A stretch of DNA of 64,000 nt, taken from the NCBI GenBank assembly GCA_964596985.1, contig CAZQWG010000002.1, positions 310,001-374,000 on the forward strand, read 5' to 3'. Numbering within the stretch: the first letter of the stretch is position 1; each line of letters opens with the position of its first letter. Both the position numbers and the translations under genes were made by a program. The notes below the pieces were generated by a model. That model was not told the origin of the DNA and ran no database searches. It was given only the letters and a program-made list of their open reading frames with translations. Below, piece after piece: positions 8,981 through 17,491 of the stretch. Origin of the DNA: GCA-020345945 sp964596985 (lineage in GTDB: Archaea > Thermoproteota > Bathyarchaeia > RBG-16-48-13 > GCA-020345945).

Positions 8981-9952
8981 GTGAAAAATAGTAGGGCTCT
9001 AGTCACGGGCGGGGCAGGATTCATCGGAAGCCACCTTGTCGGGGCACTCCTCAAGGAAGGCTGTGAAGTTACTGTCTTGGATGACCTGTCTTCTGGGCGG
9101 ATCGAGAACATTCAACCCTACCAGGATCAGCCGGGATTCTCTTTCGTCAAAGGAAGCATCCTGGACAGGGATCTGGTCAAAGAAGTGATGAAGGGTGTTC
9201 GTGTAGTCTATCACCAGGCTGCGATTCGAAGCGTTCCAAAGTCGATCGAGATGCCGTCGGTCGTCAACGAGGTTAACGTGACAGGAACACTGAACCTACT
9301 CAACGAGGCGTTGGCAAACGAGGTTGAACGATTCGTATACGCCTCCTCCTCCTCTGTCTACGGCGAATCCGTTACTCTCCCCAAGAGAGAGAGTCTCCCA
9401 GCTGTTCCAGCGTCCCCCTATGGAACATCGAAACTCGCCGCTGAACACTACTGCAGAGTATTCAACAAGGTCTACGGTCTAAAGACGGTCTCGCTGAGGT
9501 ACTTCAACGTGTACGGTCCGAGGCAAACCTACGGTCCATACAGCGGTGTGATAATCGTATTCATCGGCCGGGCCTTGAACGGTGAACCCCCAGTGATCTT
9601 CGGTGACGGGAATCAGACCCGGGACTTCACTCATGTGAGTGATGTCGTTCAAACCAATCTCTTGGCTTCGAGGCTTGAAGCCCCGGTTGGGGAGGTGTTG
9701 AATATCGGGACAGGCAGACAGACCTCGGTTAACAATCTGGCTCGTATGATTCTCGAGCTCACCGAGAGAACGGATCTCACCCCGACCTACGATCCACCTA
9801 GACCCGGAGATATTAAGCATGCGTTGGCAGATATCTCAAAGGCAAAGGAACTACTAGGATACGAACCTAAAGTCTCACTCCATCAAGGGCTATCCAAACT
9901 TGTGAGATGGTATCAAGGACCAGGACGTGATTCCTATCTTGAAGTTACTTGA
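8981..9952 (+). CDS. UDP-glucose 4-epimerase-like NAD-dependent epimerase
   Basis: This 323-residue extended SDR has TGGAGFIGSHL at the N terminus, the catalytic region YASSSSVYGE, YGTSKLAAEH (Tyr and Lys), and the substrate-binding RYFNVYGPRQTYGPYSGVI and GDGNQTRDF. This is the pattern of archaeal and bacterial UDP-hexose/UDP-HexNAc 4-epimerases of the GalE/WbpP type. A GTG start follows AGGTGTGA at normal spacing. Its last 26 bases overlap the start of the UDP-sugar dehydrogenase gene, so the two are translationally coupled and likely act on the same UDP-sugar pool, for example UDP-N-acetylhexosamines and their uronic acids. Confidence 0.88.
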   Translation: MKNSRALVTGGAGFIGSHLVGALLKEGCEVTVLDDLSSGRIENIQPYQDQPGFSFVKGSILDRDLVKEVMKGVRVVYHQAAIRSVPKSIEMPSVVNEVNVTGTLNLLNEALANEVERFVYASSSSVYGESVTLPKRESLPAVPASPYGTSKLAAEHYCRVFNKVYGLKTVSLRYFNVYGPRQTYGPYSGVIIVFIGRALNGEPPVIFGDGNQTRDFTHVSDVVQTNLLASRLEAPVGEVLNIGTGRQTSVNNLARMILELTERTDLTPTYDPPRPGDIKHALADISKAKELLGYEPKVSLHQGLSKLVRWYQGPGRDSYLEVT

Positions 9953-11303
9953 CCTCTCAGACACCGAGATCACCGCTCTTCTCAAGAGGGGGGAGGTCAC
10001 GGTAGGCTTGGTCGGAATCGGCAGGATAGGGTTGCCGACCGCCGCCGTCTTCGCCGAAAGTGGTGCAAAGGTGATCGGAGTCGACATAGACCCCGAAGTT
10101 GTGGAGAAAGTGAACCGTGGCTCGGCGCACATCGACGAACCGGGTCTCAACGACCTGGTTGCACGCCTAGTCAAGGAAGGCAATCTCAAAGCAACATCCA
10201 ATATCGAGGAGACTGCAGAAAAATCCGACGTCATAATCATATGTGTCCCGACCCCGGTCGACGACTCGAATAGACCGGACTACTCTCAGGTCGAAGCCGC
10301 CTGCGACTCGGTTGCAAGAGGTATCACGAAGGGGAGCATGGTAATCGTAGAGAGCACGGTGGGTCCAGGGATTGTTGAGAACGTCGTCGCCCCTCTGCTT
10401 GAGAACATCTCGGGAATGAAGGCGGGGGAAGACTTTGGTCTCGCCAGTTGCCCTGAACGCGCCGATCCCGGGAGGATTCTAGAGAATCTGAGGAAGGTCC
10501 CCCGGATTGTCGGGGGAATCGATGGGAGAAGCACTCGCGTCGCAGCTGCTTTCTACCGGGCAGGGATAGGGGTCGAGGTGGTCGAGATGAGCAGTCCGAA
10601 GAGCGCCAACGCCGTGAAACTTACCGAGAACATCTCCCGTGATGTCAACATCGCCCTAATGAACGAGCTGGCGATCCTCTTCGAGAAACTCGGAATCGAC
10701 ATCGTGGAAGTCCTGGAGGCGGCTTCGACGAAGTGGAACTTCACCCCTCACTATCCTGGGGCGGGGGTTGGGGGTCCGTGTCTTCCCTGCAATCCCTACT
10801 ACCTGATTCAAGAGGGTCAGGAGGCAGGATACATCCCCTATCTGGTTCGCATGGCGCGGGAGGTAAACGATAGGATGCCGTCTCACGTTGTTGAGCTCGT
10901 CATGGAGGCCCTCAACGAGGTCGGTAAGACTGTCAGCGGCTCTCGGATAGCCGTGCTCGGTGTCTCCTACAAACCGAACGTATGCGACGTTCAACTCTCG
11001 CCCGTAGAACCTATTATCCGCTCTCTCAGGCGTCTCGGAGCAGAGGTAACAGGATTTGACCCGTGCTTCCCTGGTCAGACCGTTCTCGACCTGAGACTAG
11101 ACTCGAGCATCGAATCCGCAGTGGAAGGGGCTGATGCAGTTGTACTCTGTACCGTGCACAAAGAGTTTCGGAATCTTGATTTCGGAACGCTGTCCAGTCT
11201 GATGAAGACCCCTGGGGCTTTCATCGATGCTAGAGGGACCGTTGACAGATCCGCCGTAATCGAGTCCGGTCTTGTGTTTAGGGGAGTCGGTCGTCCCAGC
11301 TAG
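9927..11303 (+). CDS. UDP-N-acetylhexosamine (ManNAc-type) 6-dehydrogenase
   Basis: This 458-residue nucleotide-sugar dehydrogenase oxidises the C6 alcohol of a UDP-sugar to a carboxylate using NAD. The N-terminal Rossmann motif is VGLVGIGRIGLPTAAVFAESG in shape, with VDIDPEVV after it. ENISRDVNIALMNELA forms the central helix, GVGGPCLPCNPYYL contains the catalytic cysteine, and the C-terminal VLGVSYKPNVCDVQLSP is the UDP-binding domain. It groups by motifs with WecC/WbpA-type enzymes rather than UDP-glucose dehydrogenase. The GTG start lies inside the upstream epimerase gene (26-base overlap). Together they would make a UDP-HexNAc uronic acid for the glycan. Confidence 0.88.
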   Translation: MIPILKLLDLSDTEITALLKRGEVTVGLVGIGRIGLPTAAVFAESGAKVIGVDIDPEVVEKVNRGSAHIDEPGLNDLVARLVKEGNLKATSNIEETAEKSDVIIICVPTPVDDSNRPDYSQVEAACDSVARGITKGSMVIVESTVGPGIVENVVAPLLENISGMKAGEDFGLASCPERADPGRILENLRKVPRIVGGIDGRSTRVAAAFYRAGIGVEVVEMSSPKSANAVKLTENISRDVNIALMNELAILFEKLGIDIVEVLEAASTKWNFTPHYPGAGVGGPCLPCNPYYLIQEGQEAGYIPYLVRMAREVNDRMPSHVVELVMEALNEVGKTVSGSRIAVLGVSYKPNVCDVQLSPVEPIIRSLRRLGAEVTGFDPCFPGQTVLDLRLDSSIESAVEGADAVVLCTVHKEFRNLDFGTLSSLMKTPGAFIDARGTVDRSAVIESGLVFRGVGRPS

Positions 11304-11356
11304 AGTCTCCGCATACGCTGATATCCTCTGAGAACGTACTGTCAAGGCTGTTATCT

Positions 11357-12898
11357 ATGAGGAAATCCCGCCTGTTAAGGCATCTTGACATCATTGGAAT
11401 CTTCTCCATAGCTTTGGCTCTACGTTTCTGGTGTCTCATGGAGGTTCCGATGTTCAGTGATTCCGCCGATATCGATGAGGTGGATGAGTGGCTTCTATCT
11501 CTCAGTCTGCTGAGAAGCAATAGGATTCTAGTGCACAACGTCACGGGGTGGATAGGTCCGGTGTTCAACTATTGTCTGGCGTTGCTGCTTTCTCTGACTG
11601 GGATAGATATCCGGGTTCCCCGTATCTTCATGGCAATCGTAGGGGGTCTCGCGGTCATATTCACCTATGCATTTGCATCCAAGATGTATGACAGGCGGGT
11701 GGGTCTTGTGGCGGGTCTTCTACTAGCTACAGCCCCGAGCCACATTCTCGTCGGAAGGGTCGCATGGTCCGCGGGTCTCACCCCGCTCTTCACATCGCTC
11801 GGCGTTCTCTTTCTTGTGGAAGCCCACCAAGATCCACGATGGCTCCCTTTCTCCTTTCTGATGTTGGGACTAGCCATACAGAGTCACCCGGTTACCATGA
11901 TTGTTTCTGCTGCTATCGCATTGTACATTCTGTTCTCCGCGAAGAGATGGCTGAAACACCGCTCATATCTCCTCTGTGCAGTAGCCTTGTTTCTTCTAGG
12001 TTGCTGGAATATTCCCTACTACTTCTTAGCCGAGAGTTCGGGGGCAATGAAAGCTATTGCGAGCAACCCTCCTGGGGGATGGGGATACGAGGAATACGAT
12101 CGGCTCCTAAACCAGAACGTCATAAACTTTCTGAAGTTCCTGACGACTTCAAAGACCTACTCTGTCAGAAAAATGGTGATGAAGCCCCATTTCTACATAC
12201 TGCCAATCGTATTCATTACCGGGCTGTCTTTCCATGACTATCGGAGAGGGCTGGGCGACAAGATCCTTCTACTATTGGGGATTATGTTCTTCCTGGCTAT
12301 ACCGCTTCGGATTCATACCGTTCGGAAGTTTCCGGACACTTATGGCTCGCATTTCTATCTTTTCATTCTTCCCGCCGTTTATGCGACCATAGCCAACTTT
12401 ATTTCCAGAGTTGGCTGCATTGTATCTGGACTGAATACGAGTAGGATCTTGAGACTCTTTCTATCGTTCTCGATTCTCATCGTTGTGGTAGGCTATCATC
12501 TTTGGGCCTTGGACGATGTCCAGGCTAATATGTACCGCGAAGGAGACACCAACGGGCCATTCGTCGAGGTCGTACGCCATATTCAAAGGATAAGCGGGAA
12601 GAATGGGTCGGCATGTGTAATTGTGGATGCGCGAGTCCCCTTTTCCCTGGAGTTGAAGAGGCTGATTGAGTTTTCCACGGGCGACGCATTGCCTACGTAC
12701 TATTGGGAAGAAAAAGGGGTTCTCTCGATACAGGTATTGGAGAGGCGTCACCCAGCCAGTGTTGTCGTCTTCGTTACGGGTCCTGAATCCTCTGAGTCAA
12801 CCGTTTTCCTAGAGCTTTATGAAGATGTCGATGTGTCTGAAATCTATACGAGTGACGGAAAGCACATCTATACTCTATACACAAGAATCTACTTCTAG
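11357..12898 (+). CDS. GT-C membrane glycosyltransferase (PMT/ArnT-like)
   Basis: This 513-residue polytopic membrane protein begins with a transmembrane helix followed by an acidic outer loop (SADIDEVDEW), the hallmark position of GT-C enzymes. About ten to twelve further hydrophobic segments follow, including RVPRIFMAIVGGLAVIF and the RVAWSAGLTPLF helix seen in ArnT-like and dolichyl-phosphate-mannose-dependent families. The last 120 residues are soluble, presumably extracytoplasmic. It is unlike the two tandem copies at 5.7-8.9 kb beyond fold-level features. The ribosome site is weak. Donor and acceptor are unknown. Confidence 0.7.
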   Translation: MRKSRLLRHLDIIGIFSIALALRFWCLMEVPMFSDSADIDEVDEWLLSLSLLRSNRILVHNVTGWIGPVFNYCLALLLSLTGIDIRVPRIFMAIVGGLAVIFTYAFASKMYDRRVGLVAGLLLATAPSHILVGRVAWSAGLTPLFTSLGVLFLVEAHQDPRWLPFSFLMLGLAIQSHPVTMIVSAAIALYILFSAKRWLKHRSYLLCAVALFLLGCWNIPYYFLAESSGAMKAIASNPPGGWGYEEYDRLLNQNVINFLKFLTTSKTYSVRKMVMKPHFYILPIVFITGLSFHDYRRGLGDKILLLLGIMFFLAIPLRIHTVRKFPDTYGSHFYLFILPAVYATIANFISRVGCIVSGLNTSRILRLFLSFSILIVVVGYHLWALDDVQANMYREGDTNGPFVEVVRHIQRISGKNGSACVIVDARVPFSLELKRLIEFSTGDALPTYYWEEKGVLSIQVLERRHPASVVVFVTGPESSESTVFLELYEDVDVSEIYTSDGKHIYTLYTRIYF

Positions 12899-13062
12899 TG
12901 ATGGCAGACTATCCTTGGGTAAACATGAAATGTTTCTATGGGGGGATTCCCTAATGGGCGGCTCTGAGACTCTCATCGATACGAGGGATGCGATTGGAGG
13001 ATCGGTGGTTATTGAGTTCGATCTAGTACTTTGGGGGTTCGCCCTGCTTCAGTTGAGTTAAG

Positions 13063-13070
13063 GTTTTAAT
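13063..13070 (+). promoter_or_regulatory. TATA-like box
   Basis: GTTTTAAT lies 22 bases before the ATG at 13093, a spacing that would start transcription at or next to that start codon. It probably drives the small membrane protein and the GT-C gene overlapping it. Confidence 0.4.
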
Positions 13071-13092
13071 TGTGCTCTTCGGTGGTTCTTGG

Positions 13093-13407
13093 ATGGGGTC
13101 TAATCAGATCATCGATAGGAAGTCTTCGGGTTCCAGGTCTCCTTGGAGGTCCATTCTTGGGAGCCTGTCCTTCGAGGAGGGTGCCCGGATCGTGTGTCTT
13201 GCGGTCCTAGTTGTCTTCGCTTGGTACCTGTTTGAGGGTCTCAACGAGACTATCCAAGATATTCTTCTAAGGCTGGCATCCGATAGACCGTTGAACCTGC
13301 CTGTGAAGCTCTCTCTCCTCTTCCAGACCTCACACCTCTTGTCTATTCCTTTTATGATATATCTAATCGTGCGGGATCTAATCCATGATCGTTCAGAAGA
13401 AGCTTGA
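13093..13407 (+). CDS. Small two-helix membrane protein, unrecognised
   Basis: This 104-residue protein is not recognised. It has a basic, serine-rich N terminus, one clear hydrophobic helix (ARIVCLAVLVVFAWYLF) and a second one near residues 75-95, then a charged C terminus. The frame opens at a GTG at 13072, but GGTGG at 13081-13085 is correctly spaced for the ATG at 13093. Its end overlaps the next gene by 23 bases, so the products are probably made together, and it could be an accessory subunit of that GT-C protein. The role is inferred only from this coupling. Confidence 0.6.
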   Translation: MGSNQIIDRKSSGSRSPWRSILGSLSFEEGARIVCLAVLVVFAWYLFEGLNETIQDILLRLASDRPLNLPVKLSLLFQTSHLLSIPFMIYLIVRDLIHDRSEEA

Positions 13408-14488
13408 AGGACACTGGGCTCTCATAGTTCTCCTTCTTGTCGTAGGATTCCTCATGCGTATCGACGTTGCCTACCGTAATCCGGTGGCGGGTGGGGATGA
13501 ACGTGAGTACGTGGGTATGGCGTTCTCCCTCCTCTTCAGGGGGAAATTCGAGAATGTGGAGTTCCCGGCTTCTTTGCGGTCTTTCTTCTACCCGGTCTAC
13601 TTGGCGGTGTTTTTGTGGCTCTGTTCCCCTTTTCTCTCTACAGCTTCGTTTGAAGTGCCATCGGTAATCTTCAACGCCCCTTCCTACCTGTTGGAATGGA
13701 TACTTGTCTCTAGGTTCCTGAACGTGTTGATCAGCACGCTGGTAATCTACCTGGCGTACCTTCTAGGCTGCCGTGTCTTCGACCGGAAGGTTGGTCTTCT
13801 GGCTGCACTGGTTGTGGTAGCAAATCCGACGAGTACTGCGGTTGCTGGAACTGCCCTTGCTGAGAACTCTCAATCCCTCTTCGTGGCGGCATCGTATCTC
13901 CTGCTGCTGCAGGGTCCTCATCTCTTCGTTTCAGGTCTTCTGATGGGCTTCGGCTACCTTTGCAGATTCCAGACAGCACTGTATCTCATCGCTCCTCTGC
14001 TTCTCTTCAAAGACGACCGTACTTCTCTGAGAGACTTTCTGATCGGATTCTTCGTGGGCGCCATCTTGGTTGGGGGGATTCTCGATTACCTTGCCTACGG
14101 CTCTTTCCTGGTATCGCCGCTCAAGACTCTGCGATGGGCTCTTGTAACCCGGCAACCAGGGCATAGGACTGTTCCCGCCGAACTACTCTGGGTTCAGGTT
14201 GCTTTCGTCTTCGGTCCACTGATATACCTCTCCATGGAGAGTATCAAGAAGGACCGGGAGACACTCGCATTATGGTCTCCTGTCCTGATGAACCTCGTCT
14301 TCTTCACCTTTGTGAGGGCTAAAGATCCCAGATACATAACCGACCTAGTCCCCTTCCTATCGGTGCTCTGCGCCAACGGTGCCCTGAACTCTAATAGGCG
14401 ATCTCTTTGGATTGCGTCTCTCCTTGTATGGAGCTTTATCTGGTACCTAGTCCTCTGGGTCTATTCCCCACACATCGATCTGGTATGA
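13385..14488 (+). CDS. GT-C membrane glycosyltransferase
   Basis: This 367-residue polytopic membrane protein has its first helix at residues 13-28, then the acidic outer loop GGDEREY, which matches the catalytic-site position of GT-C glycosyltransferases. RVFDRKVGLLAALVVVANPTS resembles the corresponding segment in ArnT-type proteins (R-x-F-D-R-x-x-G-L-x-A-A), and RAKDPRYITD near the end is a loop also seen in relatives here (K-D-x-R-Y-x-x-x). It lacks the soluble C-terminal domain of the other copies. The start overlaps the small membrane protein gene. Confidence 0.7.
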   Translation: MIVQKKLEGHWALIVLLLVVGFLMRIDVAYRNPVAGGDEREYVGMAFSLLFRGKFENVEFPASLRSFFYPVYLAVFLWLCSPFLSTASFEVPSVIFNAPSYLLEWILVSRFLNVLISTLVIYLAYLLGCRVFDRKVGLLAALVVVANPTSTAVAGTALAENSQSLFVAASYLLLLQGPHLFVSGLLMGFGYLCRFQTALYLIAPLLLFKDDRTSLRDFLIGFFVGAILVGGILDYLAYGSFLVSPLKTLRWALVTRQPGHRTVPAELLWVQVAFVFGPLIYLSMESIKKDRETLALWSPVLMNLVFFTFVRAKDPRYITDLVPFLSVLCANGALNSNRRSLWIASLLVWSFIWYLVLWVYSPHIDLV

Positions 14489-14859
14489 CCCATCAGCCTT
14501 AGGTGTCCACGACCTCAAATTCCGCTGGGTTAATGATTTAAGTGAAATACCTCTCTCCGTAAGACGCTTGGCGATCCCCTGGTATTCCCTATCGGTTTCA
14601 TGGCATCAGGGTCTTAGCGTTCTACCTACAAAAATCCGGTATCATCCAGCACTGTTTTCAACTCCTTTTTGGCATCTCACTGAATTACCTCTTCCTCCGA
14701 CCACTCTACCTGGTGCCTACTAGCCAGAAGTGTCGACGTACGGGTTGCAAGGGGGATCGTGGTCTGCTCGTTGGAGACCTCACCGTCGATCCCCGCCGGG
14801 CAGTCTCCTTTCTCTCAAGCACTCGTATTCGCTGTGCTTGGAGGGGTGTTACCTAACCA
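14489..14859 (+). other. 371-base gap without a supported gene
   Basis: No convincing gene is seen. A TATA-like GATTTAAG occurs near 14533, too far from the next ATG to be its obvious promoter. The last 130 bases are open in two frames; one ends in a short hydrophobic stretch and a stop overlapping the start of the next gene, but there is no motif to call it a gene or a remnant. GGAGGGGTG near 14840 probably serves the ATG at 14860. Confidence 0.5.
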
Positions 14860-16287
14860 ATGGTTCTTCGAGTAGACCGGGTCTTTCGACATGTTCCAGA
14901 TGCACGAGACATGGCGGGCATCGATCTTTGGCTGCTTGGCGCTCTGATCCTAGGGCTTTCGATGAGGCTGGTCGTGGCACCTTTCAGCGGCGACATGAAC
15001 CACGACGTCTACATATGGATAAAGACAGGTCAAAGACTCTACGAGGGGAGAAATCCCTACACCTTCAACTTCTTCCTCGATACCTCTGCGGAGGACAACA
15101 TTGGTTACATGTCGCCCTGGCCCGTACTGAACTTCCTTTCATATTGGCTGTCTAATCTACTCTTTCCGGGAAACATCTACGCACTGGTTGCTATGATTAA
15201 GCTGCCAGTCATTCTTGCTGACCTCGCTGTCGGGGTTGTGATCTACCGGTATATTCTCCGTCGTACTGAAACCCTTGAGTATGCGCGGAGAGGGTTCTCT
15301 CTTTGGCTGTTCAACCCCCTCGTCATATTCGTCTCAAGTATCTACGGAATGTTTGATTCCCTGCCAACCCTGTTCGCACTTCTCTCTGTCTGCTACTTTG
15401 TCGAGGACCGATATGATCACAGCGCTATCTGTTTGGCAATAGGCATCGCGTTCAAGACTTATCCGATAGTCACGGTTCCCTTGATCCTCCTCTTCTTGTC
15501 GAATCTGAATATGAAACAACAGGCTATTCGATACCTGAAGATCCTGGTTCTTGTGCTCTCTCTGTTTTCCCTGCCATTCTTGGTATGGGATTGGAGGTCG
15601 TATGTCTGCAACGTCATCTGCCACTTGTGGCGTCCGATTCACGGATTCGCGCCTATCGCTGCCCTCCAATTCTACTTGGGGACCTATCTAGGAGACATCG
15701 GTCTTGCCTGCTTCCTCATCGGTATCCCTATCACAGTCGCCCTTTTCCATAGGTGCAACCCCCCAGAGAACATCGTCTTCAACGGTTTCCTAGCGGTCCT
15801 CCTCTCGTTCCTTGCCTTCTTCAAGGTTCTCCACGACAACTTCTTCGTCTGGGTGTTACCTTTCATAATAATCGACGCGAAGGTATGGCATCCGAAGAGG
15901 GAGGTTTTCAGATGGCTATACCTTCCTTTTTTCATTGTAGGGTTTCTTCTCGGGCCTCCCTTTGCCTACTTCAAGCTCTTGGATGACGTGGGACCACACA
16001 GGATGAGGGTAGGCTTTGTTTCAGAGCTGATCCGTAGAGATTTTCAATCCTACTGGATGGAACTGGCGGTCTTCCGGTGGATTCTAGGGGGCCTCGTGAC
16101 TATTGGTTGCATCGTATATATTGCCTTGATCTATCTGGAGGCCAGAAGACCTGCGGACAAGCAAGTAGTTCTTCTCGCGATCGCGATCGGGATAGTTCTA
16201 TCCACCGTCTATATGCAATGGCTGCTCCCAGTTTTTCAGGGCGTGTTTGGAGGGTGGCCGTTCGAGCCCTACTGGTCGAATCTGTGA
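14860..16287 (+). CDS. GT87-like GT-C membrane glycosyltransferase
   Basis: This 475-residue polytopic protein resembles the DUF2029/GT87 mannosyltransferase group. The first loop carries an aspartate motif (SGDMNHDVYIW), then EGRNPYTFN, YMSPWPVL, and the helix SLWLFNPLVIFVSSIYGMFDSLP, which is characteristic of the group (LxNPxxI...GxFD). GIAFKTYPIVTVPL follows. A paralogue at 40579-41886 shows the same series (GDPHDINYW, EGKNPYL, LLNPYVVWN, GGMFDVIP, SSKIYPLLFLP). The ATG at 14860 has GGAGGGGTG upstream; an ATG at 14911 is an alternative. It should use a lipid-phosphate sugar as donor. Confidence 0.78.
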   Translation: MVLRVDRVFRHVPDARDMAGIDLWLLGALILGLSMRLVVAPFSGDMNHDVYIWIKTGQRLYEGRNPYTFNFFLDTSAEDNIGYMSPWPVLNFLSYWLSNLLFPGNIYALVAMIKLPVILADLAVGVVIYRYILRRTETLEYARRGFSLWLFNPLVIFVSSIYGMFDSLPTLFALLSVCYFVEDRYDHSAICLAIGIAFKTYPIVTVPLILLFLSNLNMKQQAIRYLKILVLVLSLFSLPFLVWDWRSYVCNVICHLWRPIHGFAPIAALQFYLGTYLGDIGLACFLIGIPITVALFHRCNPPENIVFNGFLAVLLSFLAFFKVLHDNFFVWVLPFIIIDAKVWHPKREVFRWLYLPFFIVGFLLGPPFAYFKLLDDVGPHRMRVGFVSELIRRDFQSYWMELAVFRWILGGLVTIGCIVYIALIYLEARRPADKQVVLLAIAIGIVLSTVYMQWLLPVFQGVFGGWPFEPYWSNL

Positions 16288-16313
16288 GATGCGAGATCCC
16301 CTTCTCCTCGATT

Positions 16314-17450
16314 CTAGATCTGGGCGGAGAGCTTGATCTTCTCTTTCGGCGGCAGTTCTGGTATCGAGTAGATTCCTCTCTCAACCTCCTCCAGTTGAAC
16401 GTCTCCTCTCCTCACTTTGGGGTGGTTATCGGAGGAGATCGCTAGATTGGACATAGGTTCCATCGACTCGATCTCAAGGGTGTTTTCTGTGGCTCGTATC
16501 GTCAAGGAATGGTATCTTCTCAACCATTCAGCCAACTCTTGTAACCCGCATTTCCAGATATTGAAACCGGAGACAAACTGTAGGAATCTGTTGAAGTTCT
16601 CGAATATCCCGGTCTTCGAGATCTCCTCTTCCCAGTCGAAGAAGAACTCCCAGTAATGGTTGCACCAGATCGAGGCGTTCCAGTTCTCGTAGTTTCTGAG
16701 GAATATCTCTCTCGAAGCCTTTCGGCTGGATTCGGCGTCGTAGAGCATCGAGAAGAAGTAGCCGTTGTCTCTGAGATCGAAGATCCCCGGTCTGAAGGAG
16801 ACGTAGTTGGCGCCGAGATCCTTGAGTAGGATCACTGGTCTACGTTTGAATGGGATGGGATAGTAGCCTTTCGAGATGCTTTTCAGGTATTCATCCAGGA
16901 ATCGCGGGTATCTCCTGCAGAGATGGTACCCTATCTCCCTCAGTAGATCTCTTGACTCGAGTGAGAGTAGCTCCCAGGGTGGGACGAAGACCTTCGGCTT
17001 CCACCCGAACGTTTCTTCGAAGATTCTTCCTGCTTCCTCCAGCCGTTCTCTGGTCTGGTAGTTTCCCTTGCTGCTGAACTCCGGCGCCCCGTCTACCCTT
17101 CTATGTTCTAGGCCGTGCAGTAGAAGCTCCAGTCTACCCATTCTGGTCCTTGATATTAGGTACTCGACTAGCTTGCGGTTACCCGCTATATCCCTCTTCT
17201 CGCCTGTGCCTCTCACGTCTGGTGGAACCATGGGTGTATACTTCAGTCCTCTAGACCTCACATACCTCCCTGGAATGATGTCGGTTGTTATCCTCGGTAT
17301 CACCGCCAGACTGATCTTGAACCCCATTCCCCAGGCATTCTGGTACAGTTTCTCCAGCATATCTGGGGGCGTGTAGTAGCTTGTGTCGTCGTCTCTTATC
17401 GCAAAGGCGCATCGGTGACCGTTGGGCCAAGGCAGCAGTGAGATCTTCAC
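16314..17450 (-). CDS. Polysaccharide deacetylase-like protein (NodB/DUF2334-type)
   Basis: This 378-residue protein looks like a carbohydrate esterase with a NodB-like barrel. The N terminus contains AIRDDDTSYYT (metal and catalytic aspartates), the middle has LLLHGLEHRR, matching the H-x(3)-H metal motif, and VFVPPWELLS supplies the proline-rich motif 3. YVSFRPGIFD and CNHYWEFF probably form the later barrel motifs. There is no signal peptide or membrane helix, so it would act inside the cell. A GTG start follows AGTGAAGG. It is convergent with the GT-C gene at 14860 and upstream on the minus strand lies a GT4 gene. It probably removes an acyl group from a glycan intermediate. Confidence 0.7.
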   Translation of the reverse strand: MKISLLPWPNGHRCAFAIRDDDTSYYTPPDMLEKLYQNAWGMGFKISLAVIPRITTDIIPGRYVRSRGLKYTPMVPPDVRGTGEKRDIAGNRKLVEYLISRTRMGRLELLLHGLEHRRVDGAPEFSSKGNYQTRERLEEAGRIFEETFGWKPKVFVPPWELLSLESRDLLREIGYHLCRRYPRFLDEYLKSISKGYYPIPFKRRPVILLKDLGANYVSFRPGIFDLRDNGYFFSMLYDAESSRKASREIFLRNYENWNASIWCNHYWEFFFDWEEEISKTGIFENFNRFLQFVSGFNIWKCGLQELAEWLRRYHSLTIRATENTLEIESMEPMSNLAISSDNHPKVRRGDVQLEEVERGIYSIPELPPKEKIKLSAQI

Positions 17451-17491
17451 CCTTCACTAACCTCATCAAACTTGTCGAATATTTGCTCCTG

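Noticed and set aside
12819..13061. Plus-strand frame of 80 codons at the end of the GT-C gene at 11357
   Set aside because: The first part is a shadow of the transferase gene and the remainder lacks any recognisable feature.
14700..14871. Hydrophobic reading frame before the GT-C gene at 14860, possible gene remnant
   Set aside because: Only one short hydrophobic stretch ending in a stop; no similarity to the neighbouring transferases could be shown.
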